NCBI RefSeq assembly: GCF_009296025.1
Contig: NZ_CP045178.1
Coordinates: 4,030,001 to 4,094,000, forward strand
Direction of reading: 5' to 3'
Source of the DNA: Streptomyces tsukubensis
Lineage (GTDB): Bacteria > Actinomycetota > Actinomycetes > Streptomycetales > Streptomycetaceae
Length of the DNA stretch: 64,000 nucleotides
Part shown: positions 25,010-36,317 of the stretch, one piece after another
Position numbering within the stretch: the stretch's first letter is position 1
Layout of the letters: each line of letters opens with the position of its first letter
Position numbers and translations under genes: made by a program
The notes under the pieces: generated by a model
Told to the model about the DNA's origin: nothing
The model's database searches: none
The model's input: the letters and a program-made list of their open reading frames with translations, nothing else

Positions 25010-26332
25010 GTGATTCAGGAGGTGCTTTCCGAACGGCTGCCGCGGCTCGCACGCGAGCACGGGGTGCCCGGTGGGCAGTTCGCGCTGCGCCATGAAGGAG
25101 CCACGTACTCCGTGGTCTTCGGTGAGGAGACGACCGGCGGAGAGCCGGTCCGCGAGGACAGCAAGTTCCCGGCCGGGTCGCTCACGAAGGCGTTCACCGC
25201 CGCGCTGGCCATGGTGCTGGTGGACGAGGGCGACCTCGACCTGGACCGGCCCCTGGCCGAGGAACTGCCGGAACTACAGGTGGCCGGCGCGGTGTTCGGC
25301 ACCGAGCAGACGCTGCGCCAGCTCCTCTCCCACAGCAGCGGTCTGCCGCCCGGCCGCGACTCCGAGGACCTGGTGGACGCCACCCGGCGCGGCTATCTCG
25401 CCGACTGCGCCCGGATGCGCCCCATCCCGGTGTGCGGCTCGGCGTTCTCCTATTCCAACGTGGGGTACTGCGTCACCGGGTTCCTCATCGAACACGCCGC
25501 CAGGATGGGCTGGTGGGAGGCGCTGCGTTCGATCGTCCTCGACCCGTTGGACATCGAGGCCGCCTCCATCACGGGTGAGGGCGGGCTCCCGCACGTCACC
25601 GGCCACGCCGTGCGCACGTCGGGCGCGGCGATCCCGGTGCGCCAGACCCTGCCGAGGATCGAGGCCTCCGCCGGGGCCCTGGCGCTGAGCGCGACCGACC
25701 TGGTCGCCTTCGGTCTGCTGCACACCGACGGCTCGCCAGGGGTTCCCGGCCTGCTCGACGCGGGGGCGCTGGCACCGATGCGGGAGCCGGTGCCCGGCGC
25801 CGAACCCTTCGGCCTGGCCGACGGCTGGGGGCTGGGCCTCTCCCGGTACCGGGCCAAGGACGGAACCTGGCGGGTCGGCCACGACGGCACCGCCGACGGC
25901 ACCTCCTGCCACTTGCGGATCGACCCCGCCACCGGCACCACGGCCGCGCTCACCACCAACGCCAACACCGGGATGCCGCTCTGGGAGTCGCTGGTGGCGG
26001 AGCTGGCGGCGAGCGGACTCGACCTTGCGGGCTACTCGTACTCGGGCGCCGACCGCGCGCACCGGCCCCGTATCCCCGCACCGCCCGACTGCGCGGGCCA
26101 CTACGAGAACGGCGACATCTCCTACACCATCGACCTGGGTGCCGAGGGGGACGCGGTGCTGCGCGTGGGCAAGGAGCCCTTCGCCCGGCTCACTGTCCAC
26201 GACGACCTCAGCTTCACCATGCGCGAACTGGCCAGCGGCCAACTGGCCTACCTGGGGCGGTTCCTGCGCGCGCCCGACACGGGCCTGACGGAGCAGATCC
26301 AGGTGACGGGCCGGCGCGCGCAGCGCGTCTGA
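25010..26332 (+). CDS. PBP-type thioesterase (stand-alone peptide cyclase)
   Basis: 440 residues with a serine beta-lactamase/penicillin-binding-protein fold. The three active-site motifs are visible: Ser57-x-x-Lys60 (SLTK), Tyr148-x-Asn150 (YSN) and His291-Asp-Gly (HDG, replacing KTG). A C-terminal beta-rich, lipocalin-like domain follows (about 355-440). There is no signal peptide, so it acts in the cytoplasm. That combination, next to a synthetase without a thioesterase, fits the SurE/MppK/DsaJ/Ulm16 family, which releases and cyclises peptides head-to-tail. Such enzymes favour a D-residue at the C-terminus and an L-residue at the N-terminus, exactly what the module order predicts. GTG at 25010 follows GGAGGGGG. 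A class C esterase or beta-lactamase role is less likely in this setting. Confidence 0.9.
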   Translation: MIQEVLSERLPRLAREHGVPGGQFALRHEGATYSVVFGEETTGGEPVREDSKFPAGSLTKAFTAALAMVLVDEGDLDLDRPLAEELPELQVAGAVFGTEQTLRQLLSHSSGLPPGRDSEDLVDATRRGYLADCARMRPIPVCGSAFSYSNVGYCVTGFLIEHAARMGWWEALRSIVLDPLDIEAASITGEGGLPHVTGHAVRTSGAAIPVRQTLPRIEASAGALALSATDLVAFGLLHTDGSPGVPGLLDAGALAPMREPVPGAEPFGLADGWGLGLSRYRAKDGTWRVGHDGTADGTSCHLRIDPATGTTAALTTNANTGMPLWESLVAELAASGLDLAGYSYSGADRAHRPRIPAPPDCAGHYENGDISYTIDLGAEGDAVLRVGKEPFARLTVHDDLSFTMRELASGQLAYLGRFLRAPDTGLTEQIQVTGRRAQRV

Positions 26333-26479
26333 CCACCCACGGCCGCCGGCCCGCACGAGCGTTCAGGCCCCTTCGGGCCGGCGTGGACCGGGAGGCGGAC
26401 ACCGCGCCGGCCGGGACGCCTTCCACGGCTCCCGGTGCGCTGAACCCGCGGACCGAATTCGGAAGAGGGACTGAGAGAC

Positions 26480-29400
26480 ATGGAACGCGTAATGGCATCC
26501 CGGCGACCGCTGTACCCGTCGGACGGCACCGGCTACCCGTCGGACGCGTGCCTGCACGAGCTGTTTCAGATCCAGGCCGCTCGTCTGCCGGAGGCGACCG
26601 CGCTCGTCTTCCAGGACCGCCGGGTCTCCTACGGTGAGCTGAACGGCCGGGCGAACCGGCTGGCCAGGCACCTCGTGGGGCTCGGGGCCGGTCCCGGCAC
26701 GCTGGTCGGGGTCTGTCTGGAACGCGGGCCGGAACTCGTCATCGCGCTGATGGCGGCCCTCAAGACCGGAGCCGGATACGCGGTCATGGACCCCGCCTTC
26801 CCCGACCGGCGGCTGACGGAGATGGCCAGGCAGGCCGGGACCCGGATGGTGGTGGCCGGGCCGGGGACGGTCGACCGGCCCTTCGCACCCGGGGCCACCG
26901 TGGTGCGGCTCGACACCGCTGAGGCGGCGGGCGGGATCCTGGAGCGGTACGGCAGCGACGACCTGCCGGCCGGCTCGGTACCGGACGACGTGGCGTACGT
27001 GACGTTCACCTCCGGCTCCACCGGACGCCCCAAGGGAGTGCTCTCCCCGCACCGCGCCCCCGTACGGCTCCTCTTCGGCCAGGAATTCCTGGACTTCGAC
27101 CGGCCGAGGGTCTGGCTACAGACCGCGCCGATGTCGTGGGACGCCTTCGCGGTGGAACTGTGGGGGTCACTGCTGCACGGTGGCACCTGCGTCCTGTACG
27201 ACGGCTCCACCCCCGACCCCGAGGTGATCACGGAGCTGGTGGCGGCACACGGCATCACCACCGTGTTCTGGCCGACGAGCCTCTTCAACGCGGTGGCCGA
27301 CGAGTGCCCGCGGCTGCTCGGGGAGCTGGCCGAGGTCATGACGGGCGGCGAGGCGGTCTCGCCGCGCCACATGGCAAAGGCCCGGCTCGCCCACCCTGAC
27401 CTGGACCTCCTGCACGTCTACGGGCCCACCGAGAACGGCATCTACACCACGTGGCACCGTGTGACGCCGGACGACCTCAAGGGTGGCACGGTGCCGATCG
27501 GCCGGGCCGTCGCGCACACCGTCGTGCATGTGCTTGACGACAGGATGCAGCCGGTGCCCGAGGGCGGCACCGGGGAGCTGTGGATCGGCGGCGACGGGCT
27601 GGCCATGGGCTACCTCGGCCGCCCGGGGCTGACCGCCGAGCGGTTCACCGCCTCGCCGTTCGCCCCGGGCGAGCGTCTCTACCGCACCGGCGACCAGGTG
27701 CGCGTCCGGGCCGGGCGGTCCCTGGAGTTCGTCGGGCGCAACGACGATCAGGTCAAGATCCGTGGTTTCCGGATCGAGCCCGAGGAGGTGCGGGCCGCCC
27801 TCGTGGCCCACCCCGCGCTCGCCGAGGCGGCCGTCGTCGCGGTGCGGCACGGCCAAGGGCCCCACAGGCTCGCGGCGTACGTCGTCCCCGGCCCCGGCGA
27901 ACGGGCGCCCGGCGCGGCCGAACTGCGCGCCTTCCTCTCCCGCCGGCTGCCCGCCCACATGGTCCCCAGCGTCTTCACGGCCCTGGACCGGATGCCGCGC
28001 AACTCGGTGGCGAAGGTCGACAAGGGGGCACTGCCCGCGCCCGACTGGACCGCGGCGGCCGAGGATTTCGTCCTGCTGCGCGGACCCGTGCAGGAGACGC
28101 TGGCCCGCATCTGGGCCGAGGTGCTCGAACTGCCCTCGGTGGGCGCCAGGGACGACTTCTTCGACCTGGGCGGAGACTCCATCGCGGCGTTGCGTGTCGC
28201 CTCTCGCGCCGCCGCCGCGCTGGGGATCCGGGTGACACCGCGTGCGCTGTTCCACGCGCCCACCGTCGCCGGGCTGGAACAGCTGCTGGCGGAGGCCGGT
28301 CAGGACGGCACGGCGGCGGACGGCGCCGGTCAGGATCAGGACGCCGCGGGCCCCGACGGGCCCATCCCGCCCGCGCCGCGACGGAACGCGCTGCCGCTCT
28401 CCCACGCCCAACGCCGCCTGTGGTTCCTCCAGGAGAGCGACAGCGCCGCGGCCGAGTACAACACCCCCATCGGCCTGATGCTGCACGGCCCGCTGCGCAC
28501 CGAGGCGTTGAGCCTGTCCCTGGCCGCGCTGTCCGCCCGGCACGAGCCGCTGCGCACGACCTTCGACTCACTGGACGGCATCGGTGTCCAGACCGTGCAC
28601 GAGGTCCTTGAGCCCGGCTGGGAGCTGGTGGACCTGACCGGACTGCCGGACGCCGAACGGGACGCGGCGGCCGAACGCGCGGTCAGGCAGGACGCGGAAC
28701 GCCCCTTCGACCTACGGACCGGCCCTCCCGCGCGGGCCCTGCTGCTCGCGCTCGCCCCCGAGCGCCACCTCCTGGTACTCAACCTCCACCACCTCGTCAC
28801 CGACGGCTGGTCGACCCGGCTGCTGATCGAGGAACTGGGAGTGCTCTACGCCCATCTGTGCGGGCAGCCGGGGCCCTTGACGCCCGACGCCGCCCTGGCC
28901 GGAAGCGCCCTGCCCGAGCTGACGACCCGGTACGCGGACTACGCGGTCTGGCAGCGCAATCGGCTGGACGGCCCCGCCCTGGCCGCCCCCCTGGAGCGGT
29001 GGCGGGCGAAGCTGGCGGGGACGCCGGTACTGGAACTGCCCACCGACAGGCCCCGGCCGCCGGTGCGTGACAGCGCCGGGGCGGTGCACCGCTTCGACCT
29101 GTCGCCGGAACTCACCACCGCCCTGCGCGGGCTGGGCAGGGAGCACGGCGCCACCCTCTTCATGGTGCTGGCCGCCGGGGTACGGGCCCTGCTCGCCCGG
29201 TACACGGGCGAGGAGGACGTGGCGGTGGGCACGGTCTCGTCCGGCCGGTCCCACCCGGAGACGGAGCGCCTGGTGGGCTTCTTCGTCAACACCCTGGTGC
29301 TGCGCGGCCGCGTACGGCTCGACGAGGACTTCGCCACGCTGCTGCGTGCGCTGCGCACCACGGTCCTTGAGGCGTTCGACGACGAGGACGTGCCGTTCGA

Positions 29401-32400
29401 CCGGGTGGTCGAGGCGGTCGCCCCCGAACGCGATCCCAGCCGCCAGCCGCTGGTGCAGACCGTGGTGGCGCTCCAGGAGCGGCTGCCCACGGTGAACGAC
29501 GCGGCGGGGCTGCGGATCGAGCCCCACGACCTTCCGCGCAGACACTCGCGGTTCGACGTGTTCGTGGAGTTCACACCTCGGGGCCAGGGGCTGGCCTGCT
29601 CCCTCGAATACAGCACGGCACTCTTCGACGAGGCATCCGTCGTACGGCTCGGCGACTACCTGCGGACGCTGCTGCGCGGTGCGGTGGCCCGCCCCAGGGT
29701 GGCCCTGGCCGCGCTGCCCCTCACCGAGGAGGAGCGGCGGCCCGCGCTCACCGCCGGGGCCTCCTTCGACAAGCCCTCGCCCGGCGTCTGCCTGCACGAG
29801 GCGTTCGAACTGCGGGCGGCCGACTGCCCCGAGTCGGTGGCGCTCGTCTTCGGTGCGCACAGGACCAGCTACCGGGAGCTCGACGAGGCGGCCAACCGGC
29901 TCGCCCACCATCTGACGGCCAGGGGCGCGGGCCGTGGCCAGGTGGTCGCCGTATGCCTGGAGCGGGGGCCGGAGCTGATCACGGCGCTGCTGGCGATCCT
30001 GAAGACCGGCGCCGCCTACGCCCTGCTCGACCCGGCCTTCCCTGAACGGCGGCTGACCCGGACGCTGGACCAGACCGCCGCGCGGATCGTGGTGACCGAC
30101 GACGCGCTGGCCGGCCGGCTGGCGGGGGCGGCGCGGGTGCGTACGGTCTCGCTGGATCAGGACCGGGCGGCGGTCGCCGCGTGCTCCGCGCTGCCCCCCA
30201 GGTCGGACGTGACACCGCTGGACGCCGCGTGCGTGATGTTCACGTCGGGTTCCACCGGCCGCCCCAAGGGCGTGCTGTCACCGCACCGGGCCGCCGTACG
30301 GGTGGTGCTGGATCAGGAGTTCGCCGAGTTCGGGCCCGACCAGGTGTGGCTCCAGTCCGCTCCCATGTCGTGGGACGCCTTCTCGCTGGAGCTCTGGGGC
30401 GCCCTGCTGCACGGCGGGACCTGCGTGCTGCACCCCGGCTCGACCCCCGACCCCGCCGTGATCGCGGAGCTGGTCCCCGCGCACGGCGTCACCGCGCTCT
30501 GGCTCTCCGCCAGCCTCTTCAACGTCCTGGTGGACGAGGAGACGGAGGTGTTCCGCTCGGTCCGCCAGGTCATCACCGGCGGGGAGGCCGCTTCCAGCGC
30601 CCACGTCGCGAGGGTCCAGCGGGCCTTCCCCGGCCTGTCGCTGGTCAACGGCTACGGGCCGGTGGAGAGCATGGTGTTCGCCACCGCCCGCCGGATCCGC
30701 GCCGAGGACACCAGGAGGAACTCCGTACCGATCGGGGAGGTGCTCGCCCACACCAGGGTCCACCTGCTCGACGACCGTATGGAGCCGGTACCGCCCGGTC
30801 TGACGGGTGAACTGTGGATCGGCGGCGACGGCCTCGCCCTGGGGTACCTGGACCAGCCCGCCATGACGGCGGAACGCTTCATCGCTTCCCCCTTCCACCC
30901 GGGGGAGCGGATATACCGGACCGGGGACCTGGCACGCGAACTCCCCGAGGGCAGCCTTGAGTTCATCGGCCGGGCCGACGAGCAGGTCAAGATCCGTGGC
31001 TTCCGGGTCGAGCCGGGAGAGGTGCGGGCGGCCCTCCTGAGACATCCCGCGCTGGCGGAGGCGGCGGTCGTCGCCGTCCGGCACGGCGAAGGCCCCAAGC
31101 GGCTGGCCGCCTACGTGGTCCCCGCGCCGGACAACGCGGCGCCCACCGCCACCGAGCTGCGCGACTTCCTCAACACCGTGCTGCCTTCCCACATGGTGCC
31201 CGCCGCCTTCACCGCGGTGGACCGGCTCCCGCTCACCCCGTCAGGGAAGCTGGACCGGTCCGCGCTGCCCGACCCCGGCTTCGGGGCCGCGGCCGGCGGC
31301 GCCCACATACCGCCCCGCGACCCGACCGAGCGGACCCTGGCCCGCATCTGGTCCGAGGTGCTGGGGGTGGAACGGGTCGGTGCCGAGGACAACTTCTTCG
31401 AACTGGGCGGGGACTCCATCCTCAGCATGCAGGTCGTCTCCCGTGCGCGGGCCGCCGGGATACCACTCCGTTCCAAGGACGTCTTCCTGCGGCAGACGAT
31501 CGCCTCGCTGGCCGCCGTACAGGCGCGGACGGAGCAGGCGTCGGCCGACGCACCGGAACCGGCCCACGGGGATGTGCCCACCACCCCCGTCCAGCACTGG
31601 TTCCACACCACCCACCCGGTGCGGCCCGACCACTTCGACCAGTACGTCGTCCTCCACCTCGACGCGGACACCGACCGCACCGCGCTGGCCACCTCGGTCG
31701 CCGCGCTGCCCGAGTGGCACGACGCGCTGCGCACCCGGGCCGTCCGTGCGGAGACCGGGTGGCGCCAGCACGTCGAACCGGCCGGGGCGGAGAACGTGCT
31801 GCCGCTGCGCACCGTCGACCTGAGTGCGCGGACCCCGGAGGAACAGGACTCCGCCGTCGCGGCGTGGCCCCACTCCCCGGACGCCAGGTTCCGGCTGGAG
31901 GACCCGGCCAAGTTCGGCGCGGTGCTCTTCGAGCGGGGACAGGGCCGCGGGCCCGCGCTGCTGCTGATCGCGCACCACCTGGTGGTGGACGGCGTCTCCT
32001 GGCGCATCCTGACCGAGGACCTGGAGACCGGCTACCGGCAGGCCGCGGCGGGCCGCGCCGTCGACCTGGGAGCGCGCACCACCTCCTTCCGCGCCTGGGC
32101 ACTGAAGCTCGCCCAGCACACCGCGCGGGGCGGCTTCGCTGACGAGGCCGGCCACTGGGAGGGGGCCGCAGCCCCGAAGACCGCCACCCTGCCGTGCGAC
32201 GCCGACGGTCCCCGCGACGCCGGTTCCGCACGGACCGTACGGGTGGAGCTGGCGGCAGAGGAGACCGAGGCCCTGCTCAGGCGCGCCCCCGCCGCGTACC
32301 ACACGGGGGTGGAGACCCTGCTGGTCGCCGCGTGCGCCCGCTCCGTCGCCCGCTGGACAGGACACCACCGCACACACCTCACCATGGAGGGTCACGGGCG

Positions 32401-35400
32401 CGAGGACATCTTCCCCGACGTCGACCTCACCAGGACCGTGGGCTGGTTCACCTCGCTCTACCCGGTGGCGCTCTCGGTCGATCCCGACGACGGCTGGGAC
32501 ACCGCGCTCCCCTCCGTCAAGGAGCAGCTGCGCGCCGTCCCCGGCAAGGGCGTGGGCTACGGGGCAGGGCGGTACGCGGCGGACGGCGCGCGGGACGCGG
32601 GCGAGCAGGGCCTGCCCGAGGTCAGCTTCAACTACCTGGGCAGGTTCGACTCCGGTTCCGCCGCAGAAGGACGGCTGGTGCGCGGCAGCTCGGGCGTCCA
32701 GCTGACCGAGGACCCCGGGCAGGCCAGGCCCTTCCTCCTTGAGGTGGTGGCCAGGGTGGAGGGCGGTCGCCTCTCGATGGAGTGGGTGTACTCCCCCGGG
32801 GTGCACCGTGCGGAGACCGCTCGGCGGCTCGCTGAGGAGACGGCCGAGGCTCTGCGGGAGATCGTCCGGCACACCGCGGAGCCCTCCGCGGGGCGCGCGA
32901 CCCCCTCGGACTTCCCGCTGGCCGCGCTGGACCAGCCGGCCCTGGACCGGCTGCCGGTCGACGCCCGCGAGGTGGCGGACCTCTATCCGCTCACCGCGAT
33001 GCAGAGCGGCATGCTCTACCACAGCATGACCGACCCCGGCCGGAGCCTGTATCTGGAACAGATCTCCTTCACCGTGGAGGGCGTCGACGGCCCCGAACGG
33101 CTGGAGCGGGCCTGGCGCCAGGCGGTCGCGGACACCCCGGTGCTGCGCACGGCCGTGCTCACCGAGGGCCCGGCCGAGCCGCTCCAGGCGGTGTACAGGA
33201 CGGCCTCGCTCGACGTCACCCACCTGGACTGGCGCGAGCGGACCCACCCGGAGCAGCGGCGCGCCGACTGGGCCGAGGTGATGCGCGAGGACCACGCCCG
33301 GGGCATGGACCTGGGCAGGCCGCCGCTGACACGGGTGACGCTCGCCCGGCTGCCGGGGGGAGCGGTACAGGTCCTGTGGACCTTCCACCACCTGCTGTTC
33401 GACGGCTGGAGCGCTTTCCAGCTGCTGAGCGACGTCCTGGACGGCTGCGGCGCCCCGGTGTCCGGCGGGGGGACCGGCCCGGCGCCGGGGACCGGCTCCC
33501 GGCGTCGGCCCTTCCGTGACTACGTCGCGTGGCTGGCCGAGCAGGACATGGCGGGAGCCGCCCGGTACTGGCGGGGGGCGCTGAGCGGGTTCACCGCCCC
33601 CACCCCGTTGCCGTGGGACCGCCAGCCCCCGGCCAGGTGGCAGAGCCGCTCGACCGGCCGGCTCGGCCTGACGGTCCCCGCGCGGGTCACCGAGGTGCTG
33701 ACCAGGACGGCGCGGGAGCATCGGATCACCCTCAACACCCTTGTCCAGGGCGCCTGGGCGCTGCTGCTCTCGCGCGGCAGCGGCGAGAGGGACATCTGCT
33801 TCGGCTCCACCCGCTCGATCCGGCCGCCGGAGCTTCCGGGGGCCGAGACGATCCTCGGGCTGCTGATCAACACCTTGCCGGTGCGGGTCGCGGTGCCCCA
33901 GGACGCGTCCCTGTTGCCCTGGCTGAACCGGCTCCAGACGGAGCAGAGCGCCGCGCGCGAACACGAGCACCTGCCCCTCACCGACGTGCGGGCGGGCAGC
34001 GAAGTGGCTTCGGGCTCGGGGCTGTTCGACAGTGTGCTGATCTTCGAGAACTATCCCGTGGAGGACCTGGAGGGCCGGGCCGACGGTCTGCGGCTGCGTG
34101 ACGTGGACGGCGACGTGGAGACCACCAACTATCCGCTCGCCGTGACCGTCTACCCCGGCGAGGAGCTGTCCTTCCGCTTCGCCTACGACCCGGAGCTGTT
34201 CGAGGAGGAGACCGTACGCCGACTGGCCGACCGGCTCGGCGAGATACTGGCCTCCGCGGCCCGCCGCCCCGACGCCAGGCTGCGCGACCTGGACTGGCTG
34301 CCCGCCCAGGAGGAGCGGGAGCTGCTCGCGGCCGGCGAGGGAGAACGGCCCCGGGCGGCGGACGACGGCACGGTGCTCGACCTGCTCCACGCGCAGGCGG
34401 CCCGTACGCCGGGCGCTCCTGCGCTGAGTTCGGGGGCCACCACCCTCACCTACCGTGAGCTGGCGGAGCGCTCCGACCGGCTGGCGCACGACCTGGCGGG
34501 TCGCGGTGTCGGCCCCGAGGACGTCGTCGCGGTGGCGGCCCGTCCCTCGGCCGACCTGGTGGTCGCGCTGATCGGCGTACTCAAGGCGGGTGCGGCCTAC
34601 CTGCCGCTCGCCCCCGATCACCCCTCCGAGCGGACCGCGTTGATCCTCCAGGAGGCGTCCCCCGCGCTGGTCCTGTCCGACTCCGCGGGTCTGCGGGCGC
34701 TGCCTGAGGGGCTGAGCCCACTGCCCGTCGAGAACGCGGGGGCCGACGGCGCGGGAGGTCCGCGCCCCGGTCCGCCGACGGACCGGGACCGCACCGCGCC
34801 GCTGCGCCCCGGACACCCCGCCTACATCCTGTACACGTCCGGCTCCACCGGGCGCCCCAAGGGCGTGGTGGTCGAGCACCGGTCGCTCGCCGACTACGTC
34901 CGCTGGGCCGCCCTGGCCTATCCGGGGTCGGCGGGCGGCGCGGTGCTGCACTCACCGCTCACCTTCGACCTGACGGTGACCTCGCTCTACCCGCCCCTGG
35001 CCGGCGGAGGACATGTGCGGATCGCCGAGCTGGAGGACGCGGCGAAGCTGACCGGAGCCGGGGCGGACACGGTCCTGAAGGCCACGCCCGCCCATCTTCC
35101 GCTGCTCGACTCATTCGGCGGCGACCTGCCGGGTGGCGGCCAACTCGTCCTGGGCGGCGAGCAGTTGCTCGGCGAGTCGGTAGCGCGCTGGCGGCAGGGA
35201 CGGCCCCGGGCCACCATCGTCAACGAGTACGGCCCCACCGAGGCGACCGTGGGCTGTATGGAGTACCGGATACCGCCGGGCGCCGAGATCCCTCCGGGGC
35301 CTGTGCCGATCGGCAGGCCCCGGGCCGGCACGCGGCTGCGCGTACTGGACGCGGGGCTGCGGCAGGTGCCCGTGGGTGTCCCGGGGGAGCTGTACGTGGC

Positions 35401-36205
35401 CGGCACCGGACTGGCGCGCGGCTACGTACGGCGACCGGCGCTGACGGCGGAGCGCTTCGTCGCGGACCCCTACGGCCCGTCAGGCAGCAGGATGTACCGG
35501 ACCGGGGACCTGGTGCGCAGGCGCCCCGACGGCGACCTGGAGTTCGTCGGACGCACCGACCACCAGGTGAAGATCCGCGGACACCGCATCGAACTCGGCG
35601 AGGTGGAGGCCGCGTTGGCCGCCCACCCCTCGGTCTCCGAGGCCGCGGCGCTGGCCCTGCCGGTACCGGAGTCCCGGGACGGCGGACCGGGGGCGGACGG
35701 GACCGGCGGGACGAACGGGGCGGACGAGCCGCGCATGCGGCTGGTCGGCTACCTGGTGCCGTCGCCCGGCCACCGGCCGGACCCGGCGGACGTACGCGCG
35801 GCCCTCGGAGGGCAGCTGCCCGCGTACATGGTCCCCGCCGCGGTGGTCGTGGTGGACGCGCTGCCGCTGACCGTCAACGGCAAGCTGGACCGCGCGGCGC
35901 TGCCGGAACCCCCCGCCCAGGAGGGCGGCGCCCACACCGCTCCGCGCACCCCCACCGAGGAGGCGGTCGCCGAACTGTGGGGGGCGCTGCTCGGCGTGGA
36001 ACGGGTCGGCGCGTACGACGACTTCTTCGAACTGGGCGGCGATTCGCTGCTCAGCCTCCAGGCCGTACTGCGCATGAAGGTCGCCTTCGGCCTGGACCTC
36101 TCGCCCCGCGACGTCCTGAACAAGCCGACCGTGGCCGCCCTGGCAGAGCTGATCGAGGATCTCGTCATCGCCGAACTGGAACAAGCCGCCGCCGAGGAGG
36201 CGTGA
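26480..36205 (+). CDS. Nonribosomal peptide synthetase, modules 1-3 (A-T / C-A-T-E / C-A-T)
   Basis: 3241 residues. Approximate domains: A1 24-515, T1 530-595 (phosphopantetheine Ser ~565 in LGGDS); C2 638-1075 (HHLVTDG ~769), A2 1104-1590, T2 (Ser ~1647), E2 1701-2130 ([10 protein letters not shown] ~1832); C3 2165-2600 (HHLLFDGW ~2303), A3 2632-3135, T3 (Ser ~3189). It begins directly with an adenylation domain, so it starts the chain with a free amino acid. My hand-read ten-residue codes are A1 DAVFMGVIYK (aliphatic; nearest to Ile DGFFLGVVYK), A2 DALWIGGVFK (Val) and A3 DLTKVGEVGK (Asn). C2 has the LCL form ([13 protein letters not shown]) and C3 the DCL form ([13 protein letters not shown]), in step with the epimerase. 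The acidic helix at the very C-terminus may dock with the next protein. The ATG at 26480 follows GGAAGAGGGA. Confidence 0.95.
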   Translation: MERVMASRRPLYPSDGTGYPSDACLHELFQIQAARLPEATALVFQDRRVSYGELNGRANRLARHLVGLGAGPGTLVGVCLERGPELVIALMAALKTGAGYAVMDPAFPDRRLTEMARQAGTRMVVAGPGTVDRPFAPGATVVRLDTAEAAGGILERYGSDDLPAGSVPDDVAYVTFTSGSTGRPKGVLSPHRAPVRLLFGQEFLDFDRPRVWLQTAPMSWDAFAVELWGSLLHGGTCVLYDGSTPDPEVITELVAAHGITTVFWPTSLFNAVADECPRLLGELAEVMTGGEAVSPRHMAKARLAHPDLDLLHVYGPTENGIYTTWHRVTPDDLKGGTVPIGRAVAHTVVHVLDDRMQPVPEGGTGELWIGGDGLAMGYLGRPGLTAERFTASPFAPGERLYRTGDQVRVRAGRSLEFVGRNDDQVKIRGFRIEPEEVRAALVAHPALAEAAVVAVRHGQGPHRLAAYVVPGPGERAPGAAELRAFLSRRLPAHMVPSVFTALDRMPRNSVAKVDKGALPAPDWTAAAEDFVLLRGPVQETLARIWAEVLELPSVGARDDFFDLGGDSIAALRVASRAAAALGIRVTPRALFHAPTVAGLEQLLAEAGQDGTAADGAGQDQDAAGPDGPIPPAPRRNALPLSHAQRRLWFLQESDSAAAEYNTPIGLMLHGPLRTEALSLSLAALSARHEPLRTTFDSLDGIGVQTVHEVLEPGWELVDLTGLPDAERDAAAERAVRQDAERPFDLRTGPPARALLLALAPERHLLVLNLHHLVTDGWSTRLLIEELGVLYAHLCGQPGPLTPDAALAGSALPELTTRYADYAVWQRNRLDGPALAAPLERWRAKLAGTPVLELPTDRPRPPVRDSAGAVHRFDLSPELTTALRGLGREHGATLFMVLAAGVRALLARYTGEEDVAVGTVSSGRSHPETERLVGFFVNTLVLRGRVRLDEDFATLLRALRTTVLEAFDDEDVPFDRVVEAVAPERDPSRQPLVQTVVALQERLPTVNDAAGLRIEPHDLPRRHSRFDVFVEFTPRGQGLACSLEYSTALFDEASVVRLGDYLRTLLRGAVARPRVALAALPLTEEERRPALTAGASFDKPSPGVCLHEAFELRAADCPESVALVFGAHRTSYRELDEAANRLAHHLTARGAGRGQVVAVCLERGPELITALLAILKTGAAYALLDPAFPERRLTRTLDQTAARIVVTDDALAGRLAGAARVRTVSLDQDRAAVAACSALPPRSDVTPLDAACVMFTSGSTGRPKGVLSPHRAAVRVVLDQEFAEFGPDQVWLQSAPMSWDAFSLELWGALLHGGTCVLHPGSTPDPAVIAELVPAHGVTALWLSASLFNVLVDEETEVFRSVRQVITGGEAASSAHVARVQRAFPGLSLVNGYGPVESMVFATARRIRAEDTRRNSVPIGEVLAHTRVHLLDDRMEPVPPGLTGELWIGGDGLALGYLDQPAMTAERFIASPFHPGERIYRTGDLARELPEGSLEFIGRADEQVKIRGFRVEPGEVRAALLRHPALAEAAVVAVRHGEGPKRLAAYVVPAPDNAAPTATELRDFLNTVLPSHMVPAAFTAVDRLPLTPSGKLDRSALPDPGFGAAAGGAHIPPRDPTERTLARIWSEVLGVERVGAEDNFFELGGDSILSMQVVSRARAAGIPLRSKDVFLRQTIASLAAVQARTEQASADAPEPAHGDVPTTPVQHWFHTTHPVRPDHFDQYVVLHLDADTDRTALATSVAALPEWHDALRTRAVRAETGWRQHVEPAGAENVLPLRTVDLSARTPEEQDSAVAAWPHSPDARFRLEDPAKFGAVLFERGQGRGPALLLIAHHLVVDGVSWRILTEDLETGYRQAAAGRAVDLGARTTSFRAWALKLAQHTARGGFADEAGHWEGAAAPKTATLPCDADGPRDAGSARTVRVELAAEETEALLRRAPAAYHTGVETLLVAACARSVARWTGHHRTHLTMEGHGREDIFPDVDLTRTVGWFTSLYPVALSVDPDDGWDTALPSVKEQLRAVPGKGVGYGAGRYAADGARDAGEQGLPEVSFNYLGRFDSGSAAEGRLVRGSSGVQLTEDPGQARPFLLEVVARVEGGRLSMEWVYSPGVHRAETARRLAEETAEALREIVRHTAEPSAGRATPSDFPLAALDQPALDRLPVDAREVADLYPLTAMQSGMLYHSMTDPGRSLYLEQISFTVEGVDGPERLERAWRQAVADTPVLRTAVLTEGPAEPLQAVYRTASLDVTHLDWRERTHPEQRRADWAEVMREDHARGMDLGRPPLTRVTLARLPGGAVQVLWTFHHLLFDGWSAFQLLSDVLDGCGAPVSGGGTGPAPGTGSRRRPFRDYVAWLAEQDMAGAARYWRGALSGFTAPTPLPWDRQPPARWQSRSTGRLGLTVPARVTEVLTRTAREHRITLNTLVQGAWALLLSRGSGERDICFGSTRSIRPPELPGAETILGLLINTLPVRVAVPQDASLLPWLNRLQTEQSAAREHEHLPLTDVRAGSEVASGSGLFDSVLIFENYPVEDLEGRADGLRLRDVDGDVETTNYPLAVTVYPGEELSFRFAYDPELFEEETVRRLADRLGEILASAARRPDARLRDLDWLPAQEERELLAAGEGERPRAADDGTVLDLLHAQAARTPGAPALSSGATTLTYRELAERSDRLAHDLAGRGVGPEDVVAVAARPSADLVVALIGVLKAGAAYLPLAPDHPSERTALILQEASPALVLSDSAGLRALPEGLSPLPVENAGADGAGGPRPGPPTDRDRTAPLRPGHPAYILYTSGSTGRPKGVVVEHRSLADYVRWAALAYPGSAGGAVLHSPLTFDLTVTSLYPPLAGGGHVRIAELEDAAKLTGAGADTVLKATPAHLPLLDSFGGDLPGGGQLVLGGEQLLGESVARWRQGRPRATIVNEYGPTEATVGCMEYRIPPGAEIPPGPVPIGRPRAGTRLRVLDAGLRQVPVGVPGELYVAGTGLARGYVRRPALTAERFVADPYGPSGSRMYRTGDLVRRRPDGDLEFVGRTDHQVKIRGHRIELGEVEAALAAHPSVSEAAALALPVPESRDGGPGADGTGGTNGADEPRMRLVGYLVPSPGHRPDPADVRAALGGQLPAYMVPAAVVVVDALPLTVNGKLDRAALPEPPAQEGGAHTAPRTPTEEAVAELWGALLGVERVGAYDDFFELGGDSLLSLQAVLRMKVAFGLDLSPRDVLNKPTVAALAELIEDLVIAELEQAAAEEA

Positions 36206-36317
36206 AGGCGTCCCCCAGGAGCCCGCGGGCCGCCCGCGCCCGCCTTCGCCCGGCCCGCCGGGCTCCTGGCCGCCGCCATCCGAGAACCTTCCGCACCACA
36301 GCCCACGGAGACTTCAC

